5,635 nt of DNA from Actinomycetota bacterium (GCA_019347585.1 JAHWLC010000086.1:1-5635), one strand, 5' to 3'. Counted from the first letter of the stretch, positions 1 through 5,635 are shown. The notes: generated by a model not told the origin, from the sequence alone. A program made the numbers and translations.

Positions 1-498
1 ATAGAAACGCCTCGCCGTCTCCATCAACCCCTCGAGATCGCCGTCGTAGTGGATGGTTGGTCCCACCGTCACCGACTTGTCGGGGAAGTCGAGTCCGGCG
101 AGCACGAGGGGCACCTCCGCTTGCGCGGCTATGGCCGCGAAGCCCATCTTCCAATGTGGAGCGCGGAACCGGGTCCCCTCGGGGGCGATCACGAGGATCA
201 TCTCCTCGTTCCGAGCGAACTCGGCGACGGCTGAGGGGACGACCCCGCTGTCCTCGGGGCCGCCCACCGGGATGGCGCCCAGGGCGGCGAAGAGACGGCC
301 GAACGGCCATCGGAACAGGCCCCGCTTGGCGAGGAACCGCGCCTTCAGCCGGAAGTGCCACAGCGCGGCCATGAAGACCACGAAGTCCCAGTTGCTGGTG
401 TGGGGGGCGCCGACCACGACGAGCTTGGGGAGAGGCGGAAACTCGCCCAGGAACCGCCAACCGATCAGCCGAAGACACCGATAGGCCAGCCATCTCAC
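1..498 (-). CDS. PlsC-type lysophospholipid acyltransferase, partial (C-terminus beyond left edge)
   Basis: This gene probably encodes a small membrane-associated acyltransferase that moves an acyl chain onto a lysophospholipid such as 1-acyl-glycerol-3-phosphate. The 166 visible residues begin MRWLAYRCLRLIGWRFLGEF. They carry the family's HX4D catalytic motif as HTSNWD (His33, Asp38), a GAIPV block at about 74-78, the acyl-acceptor motif EGTR (107-110) in an APEGTR context, KMGF at 117-120 and the VPLVLAG strand at 129-135. The usual basic residue after the IPV block is not evident (GGPED follows). The last visible residues, ARRFY, match the usual end of this short subfamily, so probably only a few tens of residues are missing. 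The GTG at 498 is the first start codon after the in-frame TAG at 577-579 and lies 4 bases after the upstream stop. No clear Shine-Dalgarno sequence is visible, so coupling to the upstream gene is likely. The exact lipid substrate cannot be told. Confidence 0.9.
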   Translation of the reverse strand, partial: MRWLAYRCLRLIGWRFLGEFPPLPKLVVVGAPHTSNWDFVVFMAALWHFRLKARFLAKRGLFRWPFGRLFAALGAIPVGGPEDSGVVPSAVAEFARNEEMILVIAPEGTRFRAPHWKMGFAAIAAQAEVPLVLAGLDFPDKSVTVGPTIHYDGDLEGLMETARRFY

Positions 499-502
499 CG
501 GT

Positions 503-2119
503 TCAACGGGCCGGTGCCACCCTGAAGCCGTCCTCGTCGACCCAGACCAGGGATGAGCGGTGTCCGACCGCGGCCACTATGGCCTCCGCCGTCTCCGGGT
601 CCAAGGAGGCGAGGTCGTCGCCCCGATACACCACTTTGAGCCGGGCTTGTGGGGGGAACATGGTGGCGATCATCCCCGGCTGGGAGCAGATCAAGGTCAC
701 CTCGTAGGGGGTGAGCACCTCGTCGGTCTCGATCGAGGAGCGGTCGTAGAAGTAGGTCTGCAGGAGATGCCACGCCGCCACGCCGGCGAAGACGAGAAGG
801 GACGCCTGCATTGCCAGGGAGTCGTCCCCGGCAGACACCTCGAGGAGCCGCCTGAAGAGGACGAAGAGGGTGCCGATGAGAGCTCCCGCCGCCACCAGGC
901 CCATGAGGATCCCCAGCCCGAGCAGGTACGCCTTCCGTGGGCCCGAGATGGCCTCGATCTCCCGGGGCTCCCGGATCGGCTTCGACCAGAACCACCACCA
1001 CACCGTGAGCGAGGCAACCAAGGCCACCCCGAGTGTGATCACATCGTCGGCGCCCGTCCCCACCAGGAGGTCGGGGGCGAGGGCGCTGGAGGCCAGTGCG
1101 GTGGCGAAGCCGACGGCGCCGGCCAACCCGATGGCCGCCATGGCGTACTCATAGGACCGCCGCTGGTCGGTCCGGCCCTCCCCGAGCCGTCCCCGATGGT
1201 GCCACCAGACCAGCAGACCGATGACGAGGATGGTGATCTCGGCCGGCATGGCATCGAAGTGGGCTCCGGCCGGCTCGCTGGCGGTGAAGGCGAACACCAG
1301 GACCGAGACCACGACGGCGACAAGCGAGCCGAGAGCGGAGGTGAGCCCCGCCACCGCGACCAGGAAGGTCCACGCTCTTCGCGGGACTCCCGGCTCGGCA
1401 CGCCAGGGGCGCAGCCAGTAGTAGGCCCACACCGGAGCGCCCACGAGGAGAAGGGCCAGGGAGGTCGCGGCGCTCAGCCCACCGGCGGCAGGGGCCAGCG
1501 TCGAATAGAGCCGGTCGAGCACCCAGAACAGGAGGCCACCGAGGCCGATGACGGTGGGGACGAGGCCGGCCGCGGCGCCGACGACACGGGGCAGGTCGGC
1601 GGCGTCGGACATGGGCGGCGTCCGCCGCATGGCGAGCTCGTGGAGGGCGATCACCCCCCCGAAGACGATGACGTCCGTCCAGGTCGGGGCGAAGCCCGCG
1701 CCGAGCAGCCACTCCAGCACCTGGAAGGCCGCTATGACGAACGCGAAGAGGAAGCCGGCGATGATCAGGGTCAGGTAGAGGGTCCACCCCGGAGAGGCGG
1801 GGTGGTCGGCACGGCGGCGCGCCTGGCGACGCCACAGGTACATGGCGATCGGGACCGCCACTACCAGAGTGGCCAGGGCCGTGGCCACCTGTTGGCGGGT
1901 GTCGAAGACAAAGCGGTCCCCGGGGAAGGCGGCCCGGCCCAGTCGGGCGAGAGCGAACCCGGCCGCGCCCACGGCCAGGGCGAGCAAGGTGTAGGGGATG
2001 AGGTCGGCGTCGACTGTGGCGGCGCCCCGTCCTCTCGATATCCGGCGCACCAGGGCGATGCCCCCCAACACGATGAGGACCAGAATGACGAGGGGGACCA
2101 GTGCAACGAGTGCCATCAT
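503..2119 (-). CDS. Polytopic membrane protein with six two-helix repeats (DUF5671-like)
   Basis: This is a 538-residue integral membrane protein of unknown function. It has an N-terminal membrane helix (about 3-24), then six two-helix hairpins at about 42-98, 111-166, 177-239, 248-309, 322-380 and 394-459. Most hairpins end in an aromatic and basic cluster such as MYLWRR, WAYYWLRP, VWWHHRG or WWWFWSK. That gives about 13 membrane helices, followed by a soluble tail of about 75 residues with alternating strand-like and helix-like stretches and the ending VWVDEDGFRVAPAR. The repeat layout and the aromatic signatures recall DUF5671 proteins, which I remember as common in Acidimicrobiia; this is resemblance, not a search result. 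Start choice: three ATGs lie at 2125, 2119 and 2116. A GGAG touches the first but sits 6 bases before the second, whose ATGA overlaps the upstream stop, so 2119 is preferred. It could be a transporter, sensor or scaffold; no catalytic motif is visible. Confidence 0.88.
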   Translation of the reverse strand: MMALVALVPLVILVLIVLGGIALVRRISRGRGAATVDADLIPYTLLALAVGAAGFALARLGRAAFPGDRFVFDTRQQVATALATLVVAVPIAMYLWRRQARRRADHPASPGWTLYLTLIIAGFLFAFVIAAFQVLEWLLGAGFAPTWTDVIVFGGVIALHELAMRRTPPMSDAADLPRVVGAAAGLVPTVIGLGGLLFWVLDRLYSTLAPAAGGLSAATSLALLLVGAPVWAYYWLRPWRAEPGVPRRAWTFLVAVAGLTSALGSLVAVVVSVLVFAFTASEPAGAHFDAMPAEITILVIGLLVWWHHRGRLGEGRTDQRRSYEYAMAAIGLAGAVGFATALASSALAPDLLVGTGADDVITLGVALVASLTVWWWFWSKPIREPREIEAISGPRKAYLLGLGILMGLVAAGALIGTLFVLFRRLLEVSAGDDSLAMQASLLVFAGVAAWHLLQTYFYDRSSIETDEVLTPYEVTLICSQPGMIATMFPPQARLKVVYRGDDLASLDPETAEAIVAAVGHRSSLVWVDEDGFRVAPAR

Positions 2120-2625
2120 CGGCATCTCCAGCCGAAATAGGGCCACGGGTCCCCCGATATCCACCAGAAGCCGTCCCGACTCACGACCTCGAACACCTCG
2201 TAGGTGGTCCAGCCGCCGCCGAAGGGGCCGGAGTCGCCGAAGCGGAGGGTCACCTCCACCGCAGCTTCCTCGTCGGGAGGCGTCGTCGTCGGGGCACCGG
2301 TCTCGTTGCCCCCGACCTCCTCGAAGCGTTCCACGACCACCGAGTTGCTCCCCGTTTGCAGGGAGGCGGTGAAGGGCTCTCCGGGAGCGTTGGCCGCGAT
2401 ATCGGCGGCGTCGCAATCGGCGAAGCGCTCCGGGTCGAGGACTGCGTCGACGTCCTCCCAGCGCTCCTCACTGATCGCCTGGAGGTACTCCTGGACGGTG
2501 CCCTCGGGGCTGTCCGGGTCCAACTGCACCGGATCGCGCACCAGCGCCACGATCACCAGGACGGCCACCGCGGCGGCGATGCCGGCAGGGACGCCCCACC
2601 GGGCCCAGCTCCCCCTGTTGTTCAT
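2116..2625 (-). CDS. Membrane-anchored small protein with probable NTF2-like outer domain
   Basis: The 169-residue protein starts MNNRGSWARW and has one hydrophobic segment at about 11-29, with positive residues before it. This predicts a single-pass anchor with the rest outside the membrane. The outer part opens with a helix-like stretch (about 41-65, PEGTVQEYLQAISEERWEDV) that resembles the first helices of NTF2/SnoaL-like lumenal domains. A Pro/Thr/Glu-rich linker follows at about 108-121, then strands ending GFWWISGDPWPYFGWRCR. There are two cysteines, 71 and 168, which could form a disulfide outside the cell. No lipobox and no catalytic residues are recognisable. The start is well supported: GGAGGG lies 5 bases upstream and the ATGA overlaps the end of the preceding gene. 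The gene's own end overlaps the next gene by 4 bases, so it is co-produced with the polytopic protein and may be its partner. The fold assignment is an inference from pattern only. Confidence 0.85.
   Translation of the reverse strand: MNNRGSWARWGVPAGIAAAVAVLVIVALVRDPVQLDPDSPEGTVQEYLQAISEERWEDVDAVLDPERFADCDAADIAANAPGEPFTASLQTGSNSVVVERFEEVGGNETGAPTTTPPDEEAAVEVTLRFGDSGPFGGGWTTYEVFEVVSRDGFWWISGDPWPYFGWRCR
2126..2129 (-). promoter_or_regulatory. Shine-Dalgarno sequence deciding the polytopic protein start
   Basis: GGAG on the minus strand directly touches ATG 2125, too close to serve it. It lies 6 bases before ATG 2119, so 2119 is favoured as the start. Confidence 0.6.
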
Positions 2626-4001
2626 TCGGTCCCTCCATTCGACGGGGTGGCGCACCACTCCGTCGCTCCTCTGTCGGAAAGGTCTCGCAGCACACGGCTC
2701 ACGCCTCCGTGGTCGAGGACCACCGGCTCGATGCCGCGCCGCTCCAGATAGGAGGCGGCGATGCTGGCCCGGTATCCGGACCCACAGGCTACCCACACCT
2801 CCCTCCCCGGATCGATGTCCTCGGGTGTCGACCGGGCCACTTCGGGGGCGTAGGCCAGGATGGAGGAGGCGATGACCCCCTCCTCCCACTCTGCGGGGGA
2901 GCGGGTGTCGAGGACCTGAACGCCGGCGGCGACCGCGTCGGCGAACTGCTCCACGTCGACGGTCCGATAGGAGACCGCGGCGGCTCCGGCGCTCTCATCC
3001 CACCTCAGCACTCCGGCCAGCCGGTCCATGCCCACCCGAGCGAGCTGTCGTCTCGCCTCCTCGGCGCTCTGCTCGGGGTCGAGGACCAGCACGAGGGTGG
3101 CGTCGGCGGGGAGCACCCATGCCGCCCACACCCCGAAGTCGCGTTTCAGCTCGATGGAGAGCGCCCCGGGGAGGTGACCCTCGGCGAACCGGGTGCGGGG
3201 GCGGGCATCGACCAGGACGGCATCGGCGAGCCCGGCGAGAGCCTCGATGGTGAGCTCTTTGGCGTCATATCCCGCCGGCGGCTCCCGGCCGGCGAGATTG
3301 GCCGGGGCCATACGGGTGTAGTAGGTCGGATAGGGCACCAGCCCCGACAGGTGCGCCGCGACGAACCCTTCCTCGTCCTCGTGGGCCAGGACCGGGTTGG
3401 TGCGGCGCTCTTCTCCGATCGTCGAGGTGTCCGAGCCGGCGCGGGCCACGGTGCAGAAGCTCCCGGCACCGTGAGTGGGGTAGAGGCCAACCTCTTCGGG
3501 CAGGGCTGCGAGCCGGGTCACCGAACCGTGCTGGAGACGGGCCAGGCTCTCCGCCCGCTCCTCGCCGAGAAGATCGGATCTTCCCGCCGAACCGACGAGC
3601 AGGCTCCCCCCGCTGAACACCGCCGCCGGTCGGTCTTCGATGATGACCAGATAGGAGGTGTGCTCGGGGGTGTGGCCCGGCGTGTGCAGGGGACGGATGA
3701 GGAACGGCCCGGCATCGAGATCCTCGTGGTGGAAGGCAGGCCGGTGGCGAAACACGGGGGCGGCTCCCGCCGGGAACACCAGCTCGGCTCCGAGTGCCCG
3801 CGCCATCGCCCGGCCACCCGAGAGGTAGTCGTTGTGTACGTGGGTCTCCAGCACGAAGCGGGGCACGGCGCCGGTCTCCTCGACGATCCGGGTGAAGCGG
3901 TCGAAGTCGAGCTGGGGGTCGACCACCGCCGCCACCCCCTCGTGGACGAGCACGTGGGTCGAGTCGCCCAGCCCCTCGGTGCGAATGGTGCGTATCTCCA
4001 T
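2622..4001 (-). CDS. Metallo-beta-lactamase-fold / double rhodanese fusion (CstB-like, persulfide metabolism)
   Basis: The 459-residue protein probably acts on persulfides or sulfane sulfur in the cytoplasm. Residues 1 to about 235 form a metallo-beta-lactamase fold with THVHNDY (His54, His56, Asp58), HTPGH (His106, His110), FSGGSLL (129-135), GRSDLL (140-145) and YPTHGAGSFC (His177, Cys183). The order matches ETHE1/CstB-type persulfide dioxygenases, including a TNPVL segment near 201-205. A first rhodanese domain (about 245-340) has VLVDARPRTRFAEGHLPGA, but its active loop reads LVLVLDPEQS with no cysteine. A second (about 346-445) keeps VLDTRSPAEWEEG and the loop CGSGYRAS with Cys406. The domain order, including a dead first rhodanese, is that described for staphylococcal CstB. 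One oddity is that the Asp which in ETHE1 follows Thr-Gly (FTGD) is Gly132 here, so dioxygenase activity is uncertain. The start at 4001 overlaps the upstream stop by one base, with AGGA just upstream. A metal-dependent thiol hydrolase is the main alternative. Confidence 0.9.
   Translation of the reverse strand: MEIRTIRTEGLGDSTHVLVHEGVAAVVDPQLDFDRFTRIVEETGAVPRFVLETHVHNDYLSGGRAMARALGAELVFPAGAAPVFRHRPAFHHEDLDAGPFLIRPLHTPGHTPEHTSYLVIIEDRPAAVFSGGSLLVGSAGRSDLLGEERAESLARLQHGSVTRLAALPEEVGLYPTHGAGSFCTVARAGSDTSTIGEERRTNPVLAHEDEEGFVAAHLSGLVPYPTYYTRMAPANLAGREPPAGYDAKELTIEALAGLADAVLVDARPRTRFAEGHLPGALSIELKRDFGVWAAWVLPADATLVLVLDPEQSAEEARRQLARVGMDRLAGVLRWDESAGAAAVSYRTVDVEQFADAVAAGVQVLDTRSPAEWEEGVIASSILAYAPEVARSTPEDIDPGREVWVACGSGYRASIAASYLERRGIEPVVLDHGGVSRVLRDLSDRGATEWCATPSNGGTE
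2631..2636 (-). promoter_or_regulatory. Shine-Dalgarno sequence of the membrane-anchored gene
   Basis: GGAGGG on the minus strand lies 5 bases before the ATG at 2625, inside the last codons of the rhodanese fusion gene. It fixes that start and suggests efficient re-initiation at the ATGA overlap. Confidence 0.7.
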
Positions 4002-4303
4002 CAGTCCTGCATCCCCAGCGCCTTCATGCCGCCGCCCAAGTTGGCCACCCGTTCGAAGCCGCTGAGGGACAGGAAGCGGGCGACCTGGTGGCTGCGGTTG
4101 CCCGATCGGCAGACGCAGAGGATGGCGCGGTCCTTGGGCAGCTCGTCGACGTTGTCCATCAAGTCGCTCATGCTGATCAGCACGGCCTCGGGGAGCGTGC
4201 CCAGCTCCCACTCCGGGGCTTCCCGGATGTCGAGCACCATGCCGTCGTGCCGTTCCACCCAGTCCTCCCACTCGGCAGCCGGGACCGTTTCCAAATCGCT
4301 CAT
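4001..4303 (-). CDS. Single-domain rhodanese-like sulfurtransferase
   Basis: This 100-residue protein is a stand-alone rhodanese domain, a cytoplasmic carrier or transferase of sulfane sulfur through a cysteine persulfide. Visible features are the N-terminal VLDIREAPEWELGTLPEAV (about 23-41, the Asp-Ile-Arg signature of the fold), the active loop CVCRSGNRS (63-71) with Cys65 as the expected catalytic residue, and the closing VANLGGGMKAL (87-97) typical of the fold's end. The length equals that of GlpE/PspE-type single domains, and there is no signal peptide. The start at 4303 (MSDLETVPAA) gives the normal domain length; longer in-frame starts would run into the divergent purN gene. It is the first gene of the leftward operon and overlaps the metallo-beta-lactamase/rhodanese fusion by one base. 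It is therefore a likely sulfur donor to, or acceptor from, that enzyme. The physiological substrate is not visible. Confidence 0.93.
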   Translation of the reverse strand: MSDLETVPAAEWEDWVERHDGMVLDIREAPEWELGTLPEAVLISMSDLMDNVDELPKDRAILCVCRSGNRSHQVARFLSLSGFERVANLGGGMKALGMQD

Positions 4304-4311
4304 GGCCGAGC

Positions 4312-4317
4312 ATCGTA
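4312..4317 (-). promoter_or_regulatory. Candidate -10 element of the leftward operon
   Basis: TACGAT on the minus strand ends 8 bases before the rhodanese ATG at 4303, and no Shine-Dalgarno sequence lies between. This fits a near-leaderless transcript, a common arrangement in actinobacteria. No clear -35 is present. If both this and the purN element are real, the two promoters are back to back within about 40 bases. Confidence 0.3.
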
Positions 4318-4348
4318 TCGGCGGCTCAGTCCCTCCCGCCGCGGCACC

Positions 4349-4354
4349 TACACT
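4349..4354 (+). promoter_or_regulatory. Candidate -10 element of the purN-purH promoter
   Basis: TACACT fits the TANNNT pattern of actinobacterial housekeeping -10 elements. It would place a transcript start near 4361, giving a leader of roughly 25 bases that contains the GGAGG. No convincing -35 is seen: TCAGTC at 4326-4331 has 17-base spacing but poor identity. Pattern evidence only. Confidence 0.35.
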
Positions 4355-4373
4355 GCCCGCCGCAACGCGCGCC

Positions 4374-4378
4374 GGAGG
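4374..4378 (+). promoter_or_regulatory. Shine-Dalgarno sequence deciding the purN start
   Basis: GGAGG is the only strong ribosome-binding match near the purN N-terminus. It ends 6 bases before ATC 4385, an ideal spacing, and 18 bases before the next possible start, GTG 4397. It therefore argues for initiation at the ATC. Confidence 0.7.
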
Positions 4379-4384
4379 ACCGAG

Positions 4385-4975
4385 ATCGACATCGCAGTGC
4401 TGGCATCGGGATCGGGTACCAACCTCCAGGCGCTGATCGACGACCCCGAGGTCCGCCCCCACATCCGTCTCGTGGTCTCCGATCGGGAGAGAGCCGGGGC
4501 GCTGGACAGGGCGCGGCGAGCCGGCATCGACACCGCACTGGTGAGGTGGGAAGACCACCCCGACCGCACGGCCTTCTCCATGGCCCTGGCCGATCTAGTG
4601 GAGGAGGCCGGAGCCAAAGGAGTCGTGCTCGCCGGTTTCATGAGGATCCTCGCCCCCGGGTTCATCGAGCGATTCCACAACCGGATCCTCAACGTCCACC
4701 CGTCCCTGCTCCCCGCCTTCCCGGGAGCACGGGCCGTCGACGATGCCCTCTACCACGCCGTGAAGGTGACCGGTGTCACCATCCATTTCGTGGAGGAAGA
4801 GGTAGACACCGGCCCGATCGTCGCTCAACGAGCGATCCCGGTCCTTCCCGACGACACGGAGGCGTCTCTCCACGCCCGCATCCAGACCGAGGAGCACCGT
4901 CTCTACCCGGAGGTGGTGGCGGCGTTCGTCTCAGGCCGGCTCTCCGTGGAGGGGAGACGGGTGGTCTGGTCGTGA
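4385..4975 (+). CDS. purN: Phosphoribosylglycinamide formyltransferase, probable ATC start
   Basis: PurN transfers the formyl group of 10-formyl-tetrahydrofolate to glycinamide ribonucleotide, the third step of purine synthesis, in the cytoplasm. With the start chosen here the protein has 196 residues, normal for the family. It shows the N-terminal phosphate-binding strand and loop LASGSGTN (6-13), the VVLAGFMRIL segment (80-89), NVHPSLLPAFPG (103-114) with the catalytic Asn103 and His105, and VDTGPI (140-145) with the catalytic Asp141. The start is unusual. No ATG, GTG or TTG lies in frame between the divergent rhodanese gene and the conserved strand. ATC at 4385, 6 bases after GGAGG, gives MDIAVLASGSG, which matches the usual MxIAVLASGSG beginning. 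A GTG at 4397 would delete most of the first strand and has no Shine-Dalgarno sequence. The gene overlaps purH by 4 bases. Function is near certain; the start codon is inference. Confidence 0.95.
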   Translation: MDIAVLASGSGTNLQALIDDPEVRPHIRLVVSDRERAGALDRARRAGIDTALVRWEDHPDRTAFSMALADLVEEAGAKGVVLAGFMRILAPGFIERFHNRILNVHPSLLPAFPGARAVDDALYHAVKVTGVTIHFVEEEVDTGPIVAQRAIPVLPDDTEASLHARIQTEEHRLYPEVVAAFVSGRLSVEGRRVVWS

Positions 4976-5635
4976 GCCGGGCCCTGATCAGCGTCCACGA
5001 CAAGACAGGTCTGGTCCCCTTCGCCCGCCGGCTTGTCGACGCGGGCTGGGAGATCGTGGCCTCCGGGGGGACCGCCCGCGAGCTGGAGCGGGCCGGGGTG
5101 GCAGTGAGCAAGGTCGAGGATGTGACCGGTGCTCCCGAGATGCTGAGCGGCCGGGTCAAGACCCTGCACCCCCGCATCCACGCGGCGATCCTTTCCCGCG
5201 GTGCCGAGGACGAGGCCGAGATGGAGGCGCAAGGCATAGAGCCCTTCGATCTGGTGGTCTGCAACCTCTACCCTTTTCGGTCCACCCTCTCCCGGCCCGG
5301 GGCTACCGAGGCCGAGATCGTCGAGCACATCGACATCGGAGGCCCGGCGATGATCCGGGCCGCGGCCAAGAACCATCATCGGGTAGCAGTGGTGGTCTCC
5401 CCGGAGCGATACGGCGAGGTCGCCGGAGCCGTCGAATCCGGCGGTCTCTCCGAGGGGATGCGAAAGGCTCTCGCCGCCGAGGCCTTCGCCCATACCGCCA
5501 CATACGAAGCCGCCATCGCCGGCTGGATGGGAGACGATCGTGGCCTGATGTTGCGGCACTTCGCCGATCTCCGCTACGGGGAGAACCCGCATCAGGAGGC
5601 CTCGCTCTATCTCGAGGAGGGAGCGAGCCCGTGGT
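4972..5635 (+). CDS. purH: Bifunctional AICAR transformylase / IMP cyclohydrolase, partial (C-terminus beyond right edge)
   Basis: PurH carries out the last two steps of IMP synthesis: formylation of AICAR with 10-formyl-tetrahydrofolate, then ring closure. The 221 visible residues cover the whole N-terminal cyclohydrolase (MGS-like) domain and the start of the transformylase domain. Visible motifs are ISVHDKTGL (6-14), ASGGTA (30-35), SGRVKTLHPRIHAAIL (59-74), VVCNLYPF (95-102), IDIGGPAMIRAAAKN (120-134, with the conserved Lys133) and LRYGENPHQ (200-208), which opens the transformylase part. About 300 residues should lie beyond the window. The start is GTG at 4972, whose GTGA overlaps the purN stop. 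The nearest purine-rich stretch (4948-4957) is rather far upstream, so translation is probably coupled to purN. The reading frame is intact to the edge. The purN-purH order is common in actinobacteria and other lineages. Confidence 0.97.
   Translation, partial: MSRALISVHDKTGLVPFARRLVDAGWEIVASGGTARELERAGVAVSKVEDVTGAPEMLSGRVKTLHPRIHAAILSRGAEDEAEMEAQGIEPFDLVVCNLYPFRSTLSRPGATEAEIVEHIDIGGPAMIRAAAKNHHRVAVVVSPERYGEVAGAVESGGLSEGMRKALAAEAFAHTATYEAAIAGWMGDDRGLMLRHFADLRYGENPHQEASLYLEEGASPW

Noticed and set aside
1149..1835. Open frame of 228 codons on the minus strand inside the membrane protein gene
   Set aside because: It is an alternative frame of the real gene, rich in Arg/Pro/Gly, without membrane helices or motifs.
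560..2140. Open frame of 526 codons on the plus strand
   Set aside because: It is antisense to the six-repeat membrane protein. The translation is a low-complexity Gly/Glu/Asp/Arg/His mixture with no motif, as expected opposite a GC-rich gene.
2120..2416. N-terminal extension of the membrane protein to an ATG at 2416
   Set aside because: The extension is an Arg/Gly-rich shadow of the overlapping membrane-anchored gene. The hydrophobic N-terminus and Shine-Dalgarno position support 2119.
4004..4313. Upstream extension of the metallo-beta-lactamase gene to an ATG at 4313
   Set aside because: The extra residues are an out-of-frame reading of the single-domain rhodanese gene. The fold begins properly at MEIRTIRTEG from 4001.
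4320..4340. GC-rich dyad as a transcription terminator
   Set aside because: It sits between two divergent starts, has an 11-base loop and is not followed by a T run on either strand.
4088..4384. Long purN start at ATG 4088
   Set aside because: It would add about 99 residues read antisense through the rhodanese gene and unlike any PurN N-terminus.
4397..4399. GTG as purN start
   Set aside because: It is possible but cuts off most of the first beta strand and has no Shine-Dalgarno sequence at usable distance. ATC 4385 fits better.
2709..4436. Open frame of 575 codons on the plus strand
   Set aside because: It lies opposite the rhodanese fusion and the single rhodanese. It has no recognisable domain and its composition is shadow-like.
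4903..5592. Open frame of 229 codons on the minus strand
   Set aside because: It is antisense to purH, whose motifs are unmistakable on the plus strand. The translation shows no family signature.

Overview
The window is dense, very GC-rich coding DNA with GTG starts, overlapping genes and shadow open frames on the opposite strand. This fits a high-GC actinobacterium. The purN-purH pair and a membrane protein that looks like the DUF5671 type make an Acidimicrobiia-like lineage my best guess. That placement rests on general resemblance and recalled family distribution, not on a marker gene.

The layout is two divergent transcription units separated by about 80 bases (4304-4384). Leftward (minus strand, 4303 to 1) is a five-gene cluster: a single-domain rhodanese (4001-4303), a metallo-beta-lactamase-fold protein fused to two rhodanese domains (2622-4001), a small membrane-anchored protein with a probable NTF2-like outer domain (2116-2625), a polytopic membrane protein with six internal two-helix repeats (503-2119), and a PlsC-type acyltransferase that runs off the left edge (1-498). 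The first four genes overlap by 1 to 4 bases and the fifth starts 4 bases after the fourth, so the set is almost certainly one translationally coupled operon.

Rightward (plus strand) are purN (4385-4975) and purH (4972 to the right edge). They encode the two 10-formyl-tetrahydrofolate-dependent transformylases of purine synthesis and are joined by a GTGA overlap. purN has no ordinary start codon at its expected N-terminus. The best start is an ATC preceded by a good Shine-Dalgarno sequence.

The first two genes of the leftward operon suggest persulfide or sulfane-sulfur handling in the cytoplasm, in the manner of CstB-type persulfide dioxygenase-rhodanese fusions. The metal-binding aspartate expected from ETHE1-type enzymes is a glycine here, and the first rhodanese domain lacks its cysteine. 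The three downstream genes are envelope or membrane-lipid proteins. What links sulfur chemistry to them is unknown and is the most open question in the window. I see no tRNA, rRNA, CRISPR array, insertion sequence or convincing terminator.
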